64,000 nucleotides of DNA from Pedobacter sp. KBS0701 (GTDB taxonomy: Bacteria > Bacteroidota > Bacteroidia > Sphingobacteriales > Sphingobacteriaceae). How positions within the stretch are numbered: position 1 is the stretch's first letter; every line of letters starts with the position of its first letter. Below are positions 43,797-53,117 of this stretch, piece after piece. The position numbers and the translations under genes were made by a program. The DNA lies in the NCBI RefSeq assembly GCF_005938645.2, contig NZ_CP042171.1, positions 5,084,001 through 5,148,000 of the forward strand. The letters are read 5' to 3'. Below the pieces are notes generated by a model. The model had not been told where the DNA came from. It did no database searches and worked only from the letters and a program-made list of their open reading frames with translations.

Positions 43797-46634
43797 ATGC
43801 CTAAAGACACTTCCATACGCTCAGTACTGATTATCGGATCTGGACCAATTATTATTGGCCAAGCCTGTGAATTTGATTATTCAGGTTCGCAAGCGGCGCT
43901 TTCTTTAAAAGAAGAAGGGATTACCGTTTCTATTATCAACTCCAATCCGGCGACCATTATGACGGATAAGGTTATCGGCGACCATGTTTACCTGCGTCCG
44001 TTAACCGTTGATTCAATAGAAGTTATTTTACAAGAGCATATCGACTCTGCAGATTTACCTAGAATTGATGCCGTACTTCCTACAATGGGAGGCCAAACTG
44101 CACTAAACCTCTGTAAAGAAGCCGAAGAACGTGGTGTTTGGGAAAAATACGGTGTAAAAGTGGTTGGTGTAGACGTTGCCGCGATTGAAAAAACCGAAAA
44201 CCGTGAAGCTTTCCGCCAGTTAATGGTTGATATCGGTGTAGGTGTTGCACAATCGAAAATTGCCAACTCATTTTTAGAAGGTAAAGAAGCTGCACAAGAA
44301 ATCGGCTACCCATTGGTAATCCGCCCTTCGTATACTTTAGGTGGTTCTGGCGGTGGTTTCGTACATAAAAAAGAGGAATTCGATGCTGCGCTAAAACGTG
44401 GTTTAGAAGCTTCGCCAACACACGAAGTATTGGTAGAGAAAGCTGTTTTAGGCTGGAAAGAATACGAGTTAGAGTTGCTAAGAGATAGCAACGATAACGT
44501 AATCATTATTTGTTCGATCGAAAACTTCGATCCGATGGGGATCCACACGGGAGATTCGATCACGGTTGCTCCGGCGATGACTTTATCTGATCGTTGTTAC
44601 CAGGATATGCGTAACCAGGCGATCAAAATGATGCGTGCAATCGGTAACTTCGCCGGCGGCTGTAATGTTCAGTTCTCAGTTAATCCGGCAAATGACGAGA
44701 TTATCGCCATCGAAATTAACCCACGTGTATCACGTTCATCAGCTTTGGCAAGTAAGGCAACCGGTTATCCGATTGCGAAAATTGCAGCTAAACTGGCTAT
44801 CGGATACAACCTGGATGAAATTGAAAATCAGATTACCAAAACAACTTCAGCATACTTCGAACCTACTTTAGATTACGTAATTGTTAAAGTACCGCGCTGG
44901 AACTTCGATAAATTTAAAGGCGCTAACAAAGAGCTTGGCTTGCAGATGAAATCAGTAGGTGAGGTAATGGCAATTGGCCGTACCTTTATCGAAGCATTAC
45001 AAAAAGCTTGTCAGAGTTTAGAGATCAACCGCGCTGGTTTAGGTGCAGATGGCAGACAGGTTCGCAATATTGAAGAGATTATGGACGGTTTAGAGCATGC
45101 CTCTTGGAACCGTTTATTCTTAATAAAAGATGCCATGGTAATGGGTGTGCCTTTGGAGTCTATCCGTAAGGTTACTAAAATTGATAAATGGTTCTTAAAC
45201 CAGATTCAGGAGCTTGTATTGCTTGAAACTGAACTAAAAAGATACTCATTAAATAACATCCCTCAGGATTTCTTCGTAACCCTTAAGCAAAAAGGCTTCT
45301 CTGATATTCAGATCGCGTGGTTGTTAGGCAATGTTACTGAAGATGAAGTTTACGATCGCCGTAAAGCTTTAGGCATAAACAGGGTGTATAAAATGGTTGA
45401 TACCTGCGCTGCAGAGTTTCCGGCCAAAACACCATATTACTATTCTACTTTCGAAGAAGAGAATGAATCAAAACCTTCTGACAGGAAAAAAGTAATTGTT
45501 TTGGGTTCAGGACCTAACCGTATTGGTCAGGGTATCGAATTCGATTATTCATGTGTACATGGTTTATTGGCTGCAAAAGAATCGGGTTTCGAAGCCATCA
45601 TGGTTAACTGTAACCCTGAAACGGTTTCTACCGACTTTAACATGGCCGATAAATTATACTTCGAGCCTGTTTTCTGGGAACATGTTCGCGAAATTATCGA
45701 CTTAGAAAAACCTGAAGGTGTAATTGTCCAGCTGGGTGGTCAAACCGCGCTGAAAATGGCAGAAAAATTAACTGAAAAAGGCATCAAAATTATCGGAACA
45801 TCTTTCGAGAACATGGACATTGCCGAAGACCGCGGCCGTTTCTCTGATCTATTGAAAGAATTAGACATCCCTTATCCAAAATATGGTGTTGCAGAAAATG
45901 CCGAGGAGGCCATTGTTGTTGCAAATGAGGTAGGTTACCCGGTATTGGTTCGTCCGAGTTATGTACTGGGTGGACAGGGTATGAGTATCGTAATTAACGA
46001 TGAAGACCTTGAAAAAGCAGTGGTGAAATTATTAGGTGATTTACCGGGCAACCGCGTATTGATCGATCACTTTTTGGATAGGGCAGAAGAAGCAGAATCT
46101 GATTCAATATCTGACGGTGAGGATGTACACATTGTAGGTATGATGGAACACATTGAGCCAGCAGGTATCCACTCAGGAGATTCATTTGCAGTATTACCTA
46201 CATTCAGCTTATCCGAAACGGTAACAAAAGCAATGGAAGAATACTCCATTAAAATTGCAAAAGCGTTAGATGTACGTGGTTTACTGAACATCCAGTTTGC
46301 TATTAAAGATGAGAAAGTATATGTAATCGAAGCGAATCCCAGGGCATCGCGTACGGTTCCGTTCATCGCAAAAGCTTACGATGTTCCATACATCAACATT
46401 GCGGCCAAAATTATGTTAGGCGTAGCTAAACTGAAAGATTTTACCATCGAGCGCAAGCTTAAAGGTTACGCGATTAAAGAACCGGTTTTCTCTTACGAAA
46501 AATTCCCGGAGGTAACAAAGGAATTAGGTCCGGAAATGAAATCTACAGGTGAAGCCATCCGTTTCATCAAAGATTTAGAAGACCCTTACTTCCGCAAGCT
46601 TTACAAAGACAAATCAATGTATTTGAGTAAGTAA
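43797..46634 (+). CDS. carB: Carbamoyl-phosphate synthase large subunit lacking the C-terminal allosteric domain
   Basis: Makes carbamoyl phosphate for pyrimidine and arginine synthesis. Two homologous ATP-grasp halves are visible, each opening with a nucleotide motif: IIGSGPIIIGQACEFDYSGS near residue 12 and VLGSGPNRIGQGIEFDYS near 568. ATP-grasp signatures such as GGQTALNL, IRPSYTLGGSGGG and VRPSYVLGGQGMS are intact. The protein ends at residue 945 in DPYFRKLYKDKSMYLSK. E. coli CarB has a further MGS-like domain (about 936-1073) that binds UMP and ornithine. Its absence looks natural: the stop is clean and a terminator follows. carA is not adjacent. Confidence 0.96.
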   Translation: MPKDTSIRSVLIIGSGPIIIGQACEFDYSGSQAALSLKEEGITVSIINSNPATIMTDKVIGDHVYLRPLTVDSIEVILQEHIDSADLPRIDAVLPTMGGQTALNLCKEAEERGVWEKYGVKVVGVDVAAIEKTENREAFRQLMVDIGVGVAQSKIANSFLEGKEAAQEIGYPLVIRPSYTLGGSGGGFVHKKEEFDAALKRGLEASPTHEVLVEKAVLGWKEYELELLRDSNDNVIIICSIENFDPMGIHTGDSITVAPAMTLSDRCYQDMRNQAIKMMRAIGNFAGGCNVQFSVNPANDEIIAIEINPRVSRSSALASKATGYPIAKIAAKLAIGYNLDEIENQITKTTSAYFEPTLDYVIVKVPRWNFDKFKGANKELGLQMKSVGEVMAIGRTFIEALQKACQSLEINRAGLGADGRQVRNIEEIMDGLEHASWNRLFLIKDAMVMGVPLESIRKVTKIDKWFLNQIQELVLLETELKRYSLNNIPQDFFVTLKQKGFSDIQIAWLLGNVTEDEVYDRRKALGINRVYKMVDTCAAEFPAKTPYYYSTFEEENESKPSDRKKVIVLGSGPNRIGQGIEFDYSCVHGLLAAKESGFEAIMVNCNPETVSTDFNMADKLYFEPVFWEHVREIIDLEKPEGVIVQLGGQTALKMAEKLTEKGIKIIGTSFENMDIAEDRGRFSDLLKELDIPYPKYGVAENAEEAIVVANEVGYPVLVRPSYVLGGQGMSIVINDEDLEKAVVKLLGDLPGNRVLIDHFLDRAEEAESDSISDGEDVHIVGMMEHIEPAGIHSGDSFAVLPTFSLSETVTKAMEEYSIKIAKALDVRGLLNIQFAIKDEKVYVIEANPRASRTVPFIAKAYDVPYINIAAKIMLGVAKLKDFTIERKLKGYAIKEPVFSYEKFPEVTKELGPEMKSTGEAIRFIKDLEDPYFRKLYKDKSMYLSK

Positions 46635-46661
46635 TCTGCTTACAAAGGTTTATAAAATAGC

Positions 46662-46695
46662 AATGGCCAGTGAAAATCACTGGCCATTTTTATAA
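46662..46695 (+). terminator. Intrinsic terminator of carB
   Basis: AATGGCCAGTGA and TCACTGGCCATT form a perfect 12-bp stem with an AAA loop, followed by TTTTA. Confidence 0.93.
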
Positions 46696-46713
46696 TATTG
46701 TATTTGGCGGCTC

Positions 46714-47283
46714 GTCATTCCCAACTCGATTGGGAATCTTAAAGCTTATTGCATTAAGATTCCCGCCTGCGCCTATCGTGTGGACACATCTTTCGGTTTG
46801 GGTTTTTTATACGTTTTGCTAGCTTGCTTTAATAAATTTACAGGTTTTACCGAAGAACGCCGTCAATCCCAAGGGCCAGGAGAATCAAAAAAACAGAAGT
46901 AGTTCATTACAATTGGCACAAACAAACCTGAAACGCAGTGGTTTTGTGTTCGTAATCATGAATTAAAGCTCAAAATAGTATTGAACACAAAACAACGTGC
47001 CGCTGTTTTTTTGATGTGCGTGAGATGGTGTAAAGGGCCCATTGCTGGATTGACAAAGCGCTTTGGGTACTTTGGCGCTCCAAAGTACCATGCCACCGCG
47101 GCATAGAGCGGAAAAAAAATCAACATTTATTTCCAAATTATAGTTTTTAAGATATCAAAGCTTGTTATTAGCAGGAAAGATGCTGAAATAAATTCAGCAT
47201 GACGATTGACCTAGGCAACAACGCTAAAAACAAATGTAAACTAAAAGAGATGTGTCCACACGGTAGGCCTGCGCGGGAATGAC
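46714..47283. repeat. Nested foldback repeat, split by an insertion
   Basis: Without the insert the sequence is a double palindrome: outer arms GTCATTCCC (46714-46722) and GGGAATGAC (47275-47283), inner arms GGGAATCTTAA (46732-46742) and TTAAGATTCCC (46754-46764). A related uninterrupted piece lies near 15150. The 494-bp element at 46773-47266 separates the inner and outer right arms. Confidence 0.85.
46773..47266. mobile_element. 494-bp MITE-like element with 19-bp inverted ends and 8-bp target duplication
   Basis: Left end CTATCGTGTGGACACATCT; the right end, reverse-complemented, is CTACCGTGTGGACACATCT, one mismatch in 19. Both sides are flanked by GCCTGCGC (46765-46772 and 47267-47274), which occurs once in the related uninterrupted repeat near 15150, so it is a target-site duplication. 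There is no transposase frame. Inside are a 10-bp hairpin GGTACTTTGG/CCAAAGTACC and long complementary arms shared with a diverged inverted relative at 54219-54552. It presumably moved with a transposase supplied elsewhere; the transposase family is not identifiable here. Confidence 0.88.
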
Positions 47284-47305
47284 GACCGTTTTATAACAGC
47301 TGCTA

Positions 47306-48613
47306 TTATTGTTTCAACTTCGGAATCCTGGTTGGTGTATCTGTTCCGTTTACAATGCTGGTTGCACTCTTGGCAATTGCTTTAATGGTAGAAAGGATAT
47401 TTTCTACATCTAAAGAGCTGTATTCGTCCTTCACACTATGGTATAATTTATCAATATCAATTTTATCGGTACTAATGGTATGTGCCGGAACGCCTAAAGC
47501 AGCAAGAGTAGCATTGTCACTTCTATAAAATAAGTTTTGATCGGGGTATGGGTCCGGATGGAAAGTAAATTCGGTTCCAGCTAAGTTTTTCTGTAAAATC
47601 TTCCCAAAATCCGATCTTTCGTAACCTGTAATAAAAGCGGTGTTTTTTCCAAATTTAGATTCTTTGCCGATCATTTCGATGTTGAACATGGCTACAACAT
47701 CATCAGGATTTAGTTTTTCTGAGAAATACCTTGCGCCAAAACCGCCAATTTCTTCTGCAGTAAAAGCAACAAAGATTAAAGTGCGTTCGTTATTTTTTTG
47801 TGCTTTGTAATATTTTGCCAGGGCAATCATCGCCGTTGTGCCCGAGGCGTCATCATCAGCGCCGTTAGCAATACTATCACCATCTACCGGTTTTAAAAAT
47901 CCCAGGTGATCATAATGACCTGAGAAAATTACAATTTCTTTCGCTTTTGATTTACCTGGAATTACACCTGCAACATTGAACAAGGGCATTTGGGTTACCT
48001 TGCTTTTAAAAGTTGCTGAAAAATCTGTTGCGGCATCTTTACCTAAAACGAAAACCTGTATAGCGCCGTTGGTTGCTTTTACATCTTTTTCATCAACCGT
48101 TGTAGGTTTGCTGAAATGATCTTTATAACGATTAAAAAGATCAGCAAACTTATTGTCGACTAAAACGATCTGGTTTTTATTAGTGTTCAGCATGGTTCTG
48201 AACTGCGCTACAAAAGGCTTTTCAGGATCTAATTTAACAACAGTGGTGTTGGATTTATCAAGCGTAACACTTTCTGTGGTAACGCCGGTAACCATTATAT
48301 TTTCTGGTGCAATTTCCTGTCCGTCTATTTTAACGCTGGTGCTTTGGTTAGCAACCTGGTATTTGTTAAAAGTTTGGCGGAATGTTTTTTCACCTGCTAA
48401 GGGCTGCAGGCCGATTTTCTTAAATTCTGATTCGATAAATGTTGCTGCTCTGTCAATACCAGGGGTAAAGGTTGCACGCCCCTGCATATCATCTGCACTT
48501 AAAGTTTTAATCAGGTGATCGGTGTACTCACGTGTGATGATTTTATCAATGTTTTGCGCTTTAAGCTGCAAACTTGCCATCCCGACAAGGGTAAAGAGGA
48601 ATATTTTCTTCAT
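47306..48613 (-). CDS. Exported M28-family zinc aminopeptidase
   Basis: 435 residues with signal peptide (MKKIFLFTLVGMASLQLKAQ). Zinc-site motifs in order: FSGHYDHLG, NGADDDASGTTAMIALA, FVAFTAEEIGGFGARYF (metal-bridging EE pair) and a final HTISTDKIDIDKLYH. An insert between about 95 and 205 is a PA-like protease-associated region. It likely trims peptides in the periplasm. Monocistronic. Confidence 0.92.
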   Translation of the reverse strand: MKKIFLFTLVGMASLQLKAQNIDKIITREYTDHLIKTLSADDMQGRATFTPGIDRAATFIESEFKKIGLQPLAGEKTFRQTFNKYQVANQSTSVKIDGQEIAPENIMVTGVTTESVTLDKSNTTVVKLDPEKPFVAQFRTMLNTNKNQIVLVDNKFADLFNRYKDHFSKPTTVDEKDVKATNGAIQVFVLGKDAATDFSATFKSKVTQMPLFNVAGVIPGKSKAKEIVIFSGHYDHLGFLKPVDGDSIANGADDDASGTTAMIALAKYYKAQKNNERTLIFVAFTAEEIGGFGARYFSEKLNPDDVVAMFNIEMIGKESKFGKNTAFITGYERSDFGKILQKNLAGTEFTFHPDPYPDQNLFYRSDNATLAALGVPAHTISTDKIDIDKLYHSVKDEYSSLDVENILSTIKAIAKSATSIVNGTDTPTRIPKLKQ

Positions 48614-48809
48614 ATAATAAGTTATAGAGGTGTGAATTTAGGATTTTTGTTGATAATTCTGAGGTTTTGTAGTCGATAGTTTATTGGTTTATGGTCTGGT
48701 TGCTCATGATTAATAGCCTAGTGGTTTATAGTGTATCGCTTTTGTCCATGATCTATGGTCCATCTAACTATGAACCATTCGCTACGACTTCCACTAGCCA
48801 TCATCCATA

Positions 48810-49934
48810 CTATTCTCCGTCCCAATCGTATTTTTCTAGAGCACGGTATGCTTTCCCTTTTATTATTTCTTTTTTCTTTGACGACTCGGAATCGACCCTC
48901 GTTTCGTGAATATTATCGGCCACCTCAAAATGAAAATCCTTATCCTTTTTCGAATGATAAATGGATACCTCATCTCCATCCGCTATCGCGTAGTCATAAG
49001 GTCCGCGGGCACTCATCAGTTTTACAAACACAGGTAAACATTCAAAAAAGATAAACAGCAGCCCGATAAAAGTAACCGCAATTGCGGTATTGTTATCCCG
49101 GGTGCCATCTACGTTGAATTTAAGTTGCCCTAACGCCCAGTTGCGATCAGCAAAGCCAGCAATATCCGATAAACTGTCTAACTGTTTTTTGGTGTATAGC
49201 TTCTCAGTAAAAAGTCCATCAAATTCTTTACGTTTATCTACAAAACCTTCTGATTTATTGATGTTGGCTTTCAGCGAATCTAATTCTGCTGTGCGTTGTG
49301 CAATCTCTGCTTCCTTGCGTTTTGCGTATGGTCCATAGCCCATTACACCTGATGTTTCGGTGGTTTTATTTCCGAAGATCTCAAAATTAAGCTTTTGCCT
49401 ATCCGCTTTAATTCCTTTCTCAAGTGAATCCCGGGTGGCTTTCTGTTGATTTAACCTACCGAATTCAACCTGATATTTTTTCTCGAAGGCTTTGTTCAGG
49501 GTATCGATTTTAGCACGTTGACCATTTAAGTAACTCACTTTTAGGCGTTCTTTAATTTCTTTATCGAAAATTTTAAGCTCTATTGGTCTCGAAATTACCA
49601 TACCAATCATAATGGCCAACAGAATACGCGGTGTAGCCTGTAATAATTGTTTATTGGTGCTGGCACTTTTATTAATACTGGAGACGATGTACCGATCCAT
49701 ATTAAAGATGGCTGCTCCCCATAAAAAGCCGAAAACAATGGCAAAAACTACGGCCAGGTCATCGCCTTTAAATACAAAATATATGGCATAACCGCCAGAA
49801 AGTGCGGCAAATAAGCCGGTAAAAAAGATGGTGGCACCAATGCCGGTATATTTATTTTGTTCTGAAGGGTATTTTTCCAGTGTCGGGATGTGAGCGCCGG
49901 AACAAAACCAGAAGAAACGGTTCAGATTGTCCAT
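48810..49934 (-). CDS. DUF4407 membrane protein
   Basis: 374 residues. The N-terminus MDNLNRFFWFCSGAHIPTLE and three or four TM helices (about 30-125) are typical of DUF4407. A long charged coiled-coil (about 135-265, rich in K, E and Q) and a last TM (about 290-310) follow. Function is unknown. The N-terminal helix pattern GAAIFNMDRYIVSSINK is the family core. It is monocistronic. The 196-bp gap to the M28 gene holds only AT-rich, irregularly reiterated sequence. Confidence 0.87.
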   Translation of the reverse strand: MDNLNRFFWFCSGAHIPTLEKYPSEQNKYTGIGATIFFTGLFAALSGGYAIYFVFKGDDLAVVFAIVFGFLWGAAIFNMDRYIVSSINKSASTNKQLLQATPRILLAIMIGMVISRPIELKIFDKEIKERLKVSYLNGQRAKIDTLNKAFEKKYQVEFGRLNQQKATRDSLEKGIKADRQKLNFEIFGNKTTETSGVMGYGPYAKRKEAEIAQRTAELDSLKANINKSEGFVDKRKEFDGLFTEKLYTKKQLDSLSDIAGFADRNWALGQLKFNVDGTRDNNTAIAVTFIGLLFIFFECLPVFVKLMSARGPYDYAIADGDEVSIYHSKKDKDFHFEVADNIHETRVDSESSKKKEIIKGKAYRALEKYDWDGE

Positions 49935-50006
49935 TTGTAACTATTTATAATTAAACGCCTAAGGGTTCCAGTTGTTACAGTTTTAAGCAAAATTTTATGG
50001 CATTTT

Positions 50007-50043
50007 TTTGATGGCGACTGTCAAGCTGATTTTCCTATATTTG
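50007..50043 (+). promoter_or_regulatory. Predicted promoter of the rhodanese-like gene
   Basis: TTTG at 50007-50010, a 25-bp spacer, and TATATTTG at 50036-50043. The ATG is at 50063. Confidence 0.55.
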
Positions 50044-50062
50044 CATAAATACATTTTATAAA

Positions 50063-50380
50063 ATGAAAGAAATATCGGTACAAGAACTAAAAGAGAAAAT
50101 CGATAACAAAGAAGATTTTCAACTAATTGATGTTCGTGAAACATTCGAATATGAAGTTTCCAATCTTGATGGTGAGAATATCCCTTTAGGTGGAATTTTA
50201 ATTGAAGCTGATAAGGTGGCTAAAGATAAACCGGTAATTATTCAGTGCCGTAGCGGAAAAAGAAGCGCTGCAGCAGTAATGCAGTTGGAGCAGCAATACG
50301 GATTTGAAAATCTTTATAATTTAAAAGGTGGCATTTTGGCTTGGCAAGAAGCTTTTGACCCGAATATGCCAGTATATTAA
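50063..50380 (+). CDS. Single-domain rhodanese-like sulfurtransferase
   Basis: 105 residues. DVRETFEYEVSNLDGENIPLG and the active-site loop CRSGKRS, whose Cys would carry the persulfide, are diagnostic of small cytoplasmic rhodanese/GlpE-type proteins. It moves sulfane sulfur; the acceptor is unknown. No signal peptide. Probably monocistronic, with the next small gene about 110 bp downstream. Confidence 0.93.
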   Translation: MKEISVQELKEKIDNKEDFQLIDVRETFEYEVSNLDGENIPLGGILIEADKVAKDKPVIIQCRSGKRSAAAVMQLEQQYGFENLYNLKGGILAWQEAFDPNMPVY

Positions 50381-50489
50381 TGATAGCATGAATGAGTTTT
50401 GAATGAGTGATTGTTAATAGCATAACGCTTATTCAAAATTCATTTTATAATTCTGTCATTCAATCACTCTCTAATTCAATCTTTCCACC

Positions 50490-50687
50490 GTGGGTAAAAA
50501 ATTTGCTTTAAACATCTTCTATAACTTAGCCATTATACTTTCTATTTTTGGACTGGTTTGGTGTTACAATAATCACAAATATCTTCCAGCTGGCTTTTTG
50601 GTAGGCACAACGGCTTGTTTGTTTTACTTTAAGTATCAACTTACTAAAGACATCAGAAAAAGTTTTAAAGAAAAAGATCAGAAGTAA
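50490..50687 (+). CDS. Small two-TM membrane protein
   Basis: 65 residues from a GTG start (GKKFALNIFYNLAIIL). Two TM helices span about 8-26 and 32-48, with a basic C-terminus. It resembles small DUF6358-type proteins of this family of bacteria, a recollection rather than proof. Its 3' end overlaps the convergent epimerase gene by 23 bp. Confidence 0.65.
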   Translation: MGKKFALNIFYNLAIILSIFGLVWCYNNHKYLPAGFLVGTTACLFYFKYQLTKDIRKSFKEKDQK

Positions 50688-51696
50688 TATCCGCTAAGCC
50701 TAAACCTGGCAGATTTTTTAAGATATACTTCCCGTTTTCAAAAGCCGGATCAGTAAATGGGTTATTCTTGGTCAGCCATGGGCCATCTAAATCGGCCCAA
50801 TTACATAAGGGAGCCAGAGCAGCGGCAGCCAAAGTAGCACAACTGGTTTCGCTCATACAACCGATCAGCACTTTCATTCCAAAAGAACGGGCTTTTAAAA
50901 TCATCTGATGCCCTTCGTACATTCCGCAGCTTTTCATCAGTTTTACATTAATACCATGATAAGCGCCTTTCAGTTTATCCATGTCGGCTAAACGCTGTAC
51001 GGCTTCATCGGCAAGTAATGGAATAGGGCTACGCTCGGTTAACCAGGCATTTCCATCAAGATTATTTTTATCCATAGGTTGTTCAATCAGAACCACACCC
51101 TGGTTATGCAGCCAATAAATCAGGTCAATCGCTTTTATCTTATCTGCCCAGCCCTGGTTTGCATCTACATAGAGTGGTACGCTGGTCATGCTGCGGATAG
51201 TTTCGATAATTTCCTGGTCGTTATCCCTTCCCAATTTAACCTTAATCACTTTAAAAGCTTCGGCATCTTTCAGTTTTTCGCGGATTACTTCTGGGGTATC
51301 AATCCCGATGGTATAAGAAGTTATCGGCATTTTTGCAGGGTCGGCCTCATAAATTTCGTAACAGGGTTTATTTAGAAGTTTCCCTTGAATGTCGTTAAGC
51401 GCAATATCAATGGCTGCTTTAATGGCCGGTTGACCTGGTGCAAGGCTATCTAGATAGGCAATAATTTCTCCAAAGTTAAATGGAAACTGGATTTTATCCC
51501 AGTCTACCATTTGAAGAAAACTGTCCGCACTTTCGTAGCTTTCGCCCATATATGGCACCATAGAGGCTTCGCCATAACCCACAACGCCTTCATGTTCGAT
51601 CTTTAATAACATTAAAGGTGTACTGGTTCGGGTAAATTTCGAGATCGAAAAAGGATGTTTTAATTCTAATTCAAATTGCCTGCAACTAATCTTCAT
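50665..51696 (-). CDS. Dipeptide (L-Ala-D/L-Glu) epimerase, enolase superfamily
   Basis: 343 residues from ATG 51696 (an ATG two codons earlier is possible). The muconate-lactonising subgroup residues are in place: FKVIKVKLG (KxK bases), PLYVDANQGW, VLIEQPM and PLLADEAVQ (three metal ligands), and GINVKLMKSCG with the second catalytic Lys. Such enzymes epimerise L-Ala-D-Glu from murein recycling. Substrate assignment is by family resemblance. Its promoter faces the lipoprotein gene promoter back to back. Confidence 0.88.
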   Translation of the reverse strand: MKISCRQFELELKHPFSISKFTRTSTPLMLLKIEHEGVVGYGEASMVPYMGESYESADSFLQMVDWDKIQFPFNFGEIIAYLDSLAPGQPAIKAAIDIALNDIQGKLLNKPCYEIYEADPAKMPITSYTIGIDTPEVIREKLKDAEAFKVIKVKLGRDNDQEIIETIRSMTSVPLYVDANQGWADKIKAIDLIYWLHNQGVVLIEQPMDKNNLDGNAWLTERSPIPLLADEAVQRLADMDKLKGAYHGINVKLMKSCGMYEGHQMILKARSFGMKVLIGCMSETSCATLAAAALAPLCNWADLDGPWLTKNNPFTDPAFENGKYILKNLPGLGLADITSDLFL

Positions 51697-51737
51697 TATC
51701 AATCGTCTTCTAAATAAATAAGGTAATTATCGCTTTA

Positions 51738-51765
51738 CAAATTTATCTTTGTTTTATTAACGCAA
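51738..51765 (-). promoter_or_regulatory. Predicted promoter of the epimerase gene, overlapping a divergent promoter
   Basis: Minus-strand TTG at 51763-51765, a 17-bp spacer and TAAATTTG at 51738-51745. It shares two bases with the plus-strand TATCTTTG at 51744-51751. Confidence 0.5.
51744..51751 (+). promoter_or_regulatory. Predicted -7 element (TATCTTTG) of the 51777 lipoprotein gene
   Basis: Perfect TAnnTTTG 25 bp before the ATG, giving a leader of about 20 nt. Confidence 0.5.
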
Positions 51766-51776
51766 CTACTACTGTC

Positions 51777-52913
51777 ATGAAAAACAGCTCAAGATTACGG
51801 TATTTTATTTATTTATCCTTAATAATTATTGGAGGATGTACCACAGGAAAAAATGCCTTACAAAAAGGTGATTACGATGCTTCTGTTGAAAAATCGGTGA
51901 GCAGGCTGCAAAACTCACCTAAAAACAGCGAAGCCATGCAAGTGCTAAAAACGGCTTACGATTTAGCTTTAAAGGATCATTTACGGAAAATTGAGGAGGC
52001 GAAAATGTCAAACGATCTATTCAGGTGGGAATCGGTGATGTACGATTATCAAAAAATAAATCAATTGGCAGATGACATCAATAGCTGTCCAGCTTGTTTA
52101 ACCGTTGTACCAGGTCCATCAAAATACATCAGTGAATTAGCAGAAAGCAAGTATAATGCAGCCGCCGCCAGGTACAACTCTGGCCTTGGATATTTAAGAG
52201 AGAACAACCGTCAGGCAGCAAAGAAGGCCTATTATGAATTTGAGAAAGTCGTAAATCTTCAGCCCGATTATAAGGATACCAAAGCCAAAATGGAGGATGC
52301 TTATTGGGCAGCAGTAACCAGGGTTGTGGTACAGCCAATTGTTGTAAACAGCGGCATGTACAAATTAAGCGCCGATTATTTCCAGCAGCAGATTGATCAG
52401 TTTATCGGAAATTACTCGAGAAATAAGTTTGTGATATTTTATGGCGAAACACAGGCAACAGATCAAAAAATTATTCCCGACCAGGTATTAAGCTTAAACT
52501 TTGACGATTTTGTAGTAGGCCAAACCTATGTAAAAGAAAGGGTTGAAAAGTTAAAACGCGACAGCGTGGTAATCGGCGAAACACGCGATAAAAAACCAGT
52601 TTATGGTACAGTAAAAGCCGCCTTAAGTATTTTCGAAAAGAATATCTCGTCATCAGGATTATTGGATATGAGCATTACTGATTGGAAAACAAAAAAATTG
52701 GTACGCCAACAGAAATTCCCTGGTACTTATATTTGGAAAGATAGCTGGGCCAGTTATAAGGGCGATGACAGGGCCCTGAGTAAACAACAATTGGCTATTA
52801 CCAGAAGAAAAGAACAACTACCGCCACCACCAAGTGCATTGTTTTTAGAATTTACCAAACCGATTTATACCCAGCTGGTTGACGATATCAGTTATTATTA
52901 TAATAATTACTAA
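51777..52913 (+). CDS. Lipoprotein with TPR-like helical N-terminal half
   Basis: 378 residues. Lipoprotein signal ending LSLIIIGGC with the lipidated Cys around residue 21. Residues about 30-175 contain two TPR-like helical repeats (KGDYDASVEKSVSRLQ and YFEFEKVVNLQPDYKDTK-type). The remainder is alpha/beta with no recognised motif. It may scaffold an envelope complex; the exact family is not identified. Monocistronic. Confidence 0.75.
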   Translation: MKNSSRLRYFIYLSLIIIGGCTTGKNALQKGDYDASVEKSVSRLQNSPKNSEAMQVLKTAYDLALKDHLRKIEEAKMSNDLFRWESVMYDYQKINQLADDINSCPACLTVVPGPSKYISELAESKYNAAAARYNSGLGYLRENNRQAAKKAYYEFEKVVNLQPDYKDTKAKMEDAYWAAVTRVVVQPIVVNSGMYKLSADYFQQQIDQFIGNYSRNKFVIFYGETQATDQKIIPDQVLSLNFDDFVVGQTYVKERVEKLKRDSVVIGETRDKKPVYGTVKAALSIFEKNISSSGLLDMSITDWKTKKLVRQQKFPGTYIWKDSWASYKGDDRALSKQQLAITRRKEQLPPPPSALFLEFTKPIYTQLVDDISYYYNNY

Positions 52914-52930
52914 AACTTAACCACCCCCGG

Positions 52931-52951
52931 CCCCTCCTTGAAAAGGAGGGG
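52931..52951. repeat. Perfect hairpin CCCCTCCTT/AAGGAGGGG
   Basis: 9-bp arms with a GAA loop. No T-run follows, so it looks like a dispersed palindrome rather than a terminator. Confidence 0.65.
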
Positions 52952-53117
52952 AGTTAGCACCCCCCTTTGTTTAAGGAACTGCTTTACGCACTACCTGTGC
53001 ATCTCTCTTGCAGGAGAGGGATAAATTGAACATTGCAATACCATTCACGTAAATAGGGTGAGGTGGTTGTAATCCCTGCGTTAAAATAAAACATCATTGT
53101 TTAGCCCTAAAAATATA

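Noticed and set aside
43797..46634. carB as a truncated pseudogene
   Set aside because: Both synthetase halves are intact, the stop is followed by a perfect terminator, and shorter CarB proteins are known in the phylum.
46773..47266. A transposase gene within the inverted-repeat element
   Set aside because: No long frame exists inside; the element is non-autonomous.
48614..48809. Possible small gene or RNA between the M28 and DUF4407 genes
   Set aside because: Only irregularly reiterated AT-rich words of the GGTTTATGGTC kind; no stable structure or start context.
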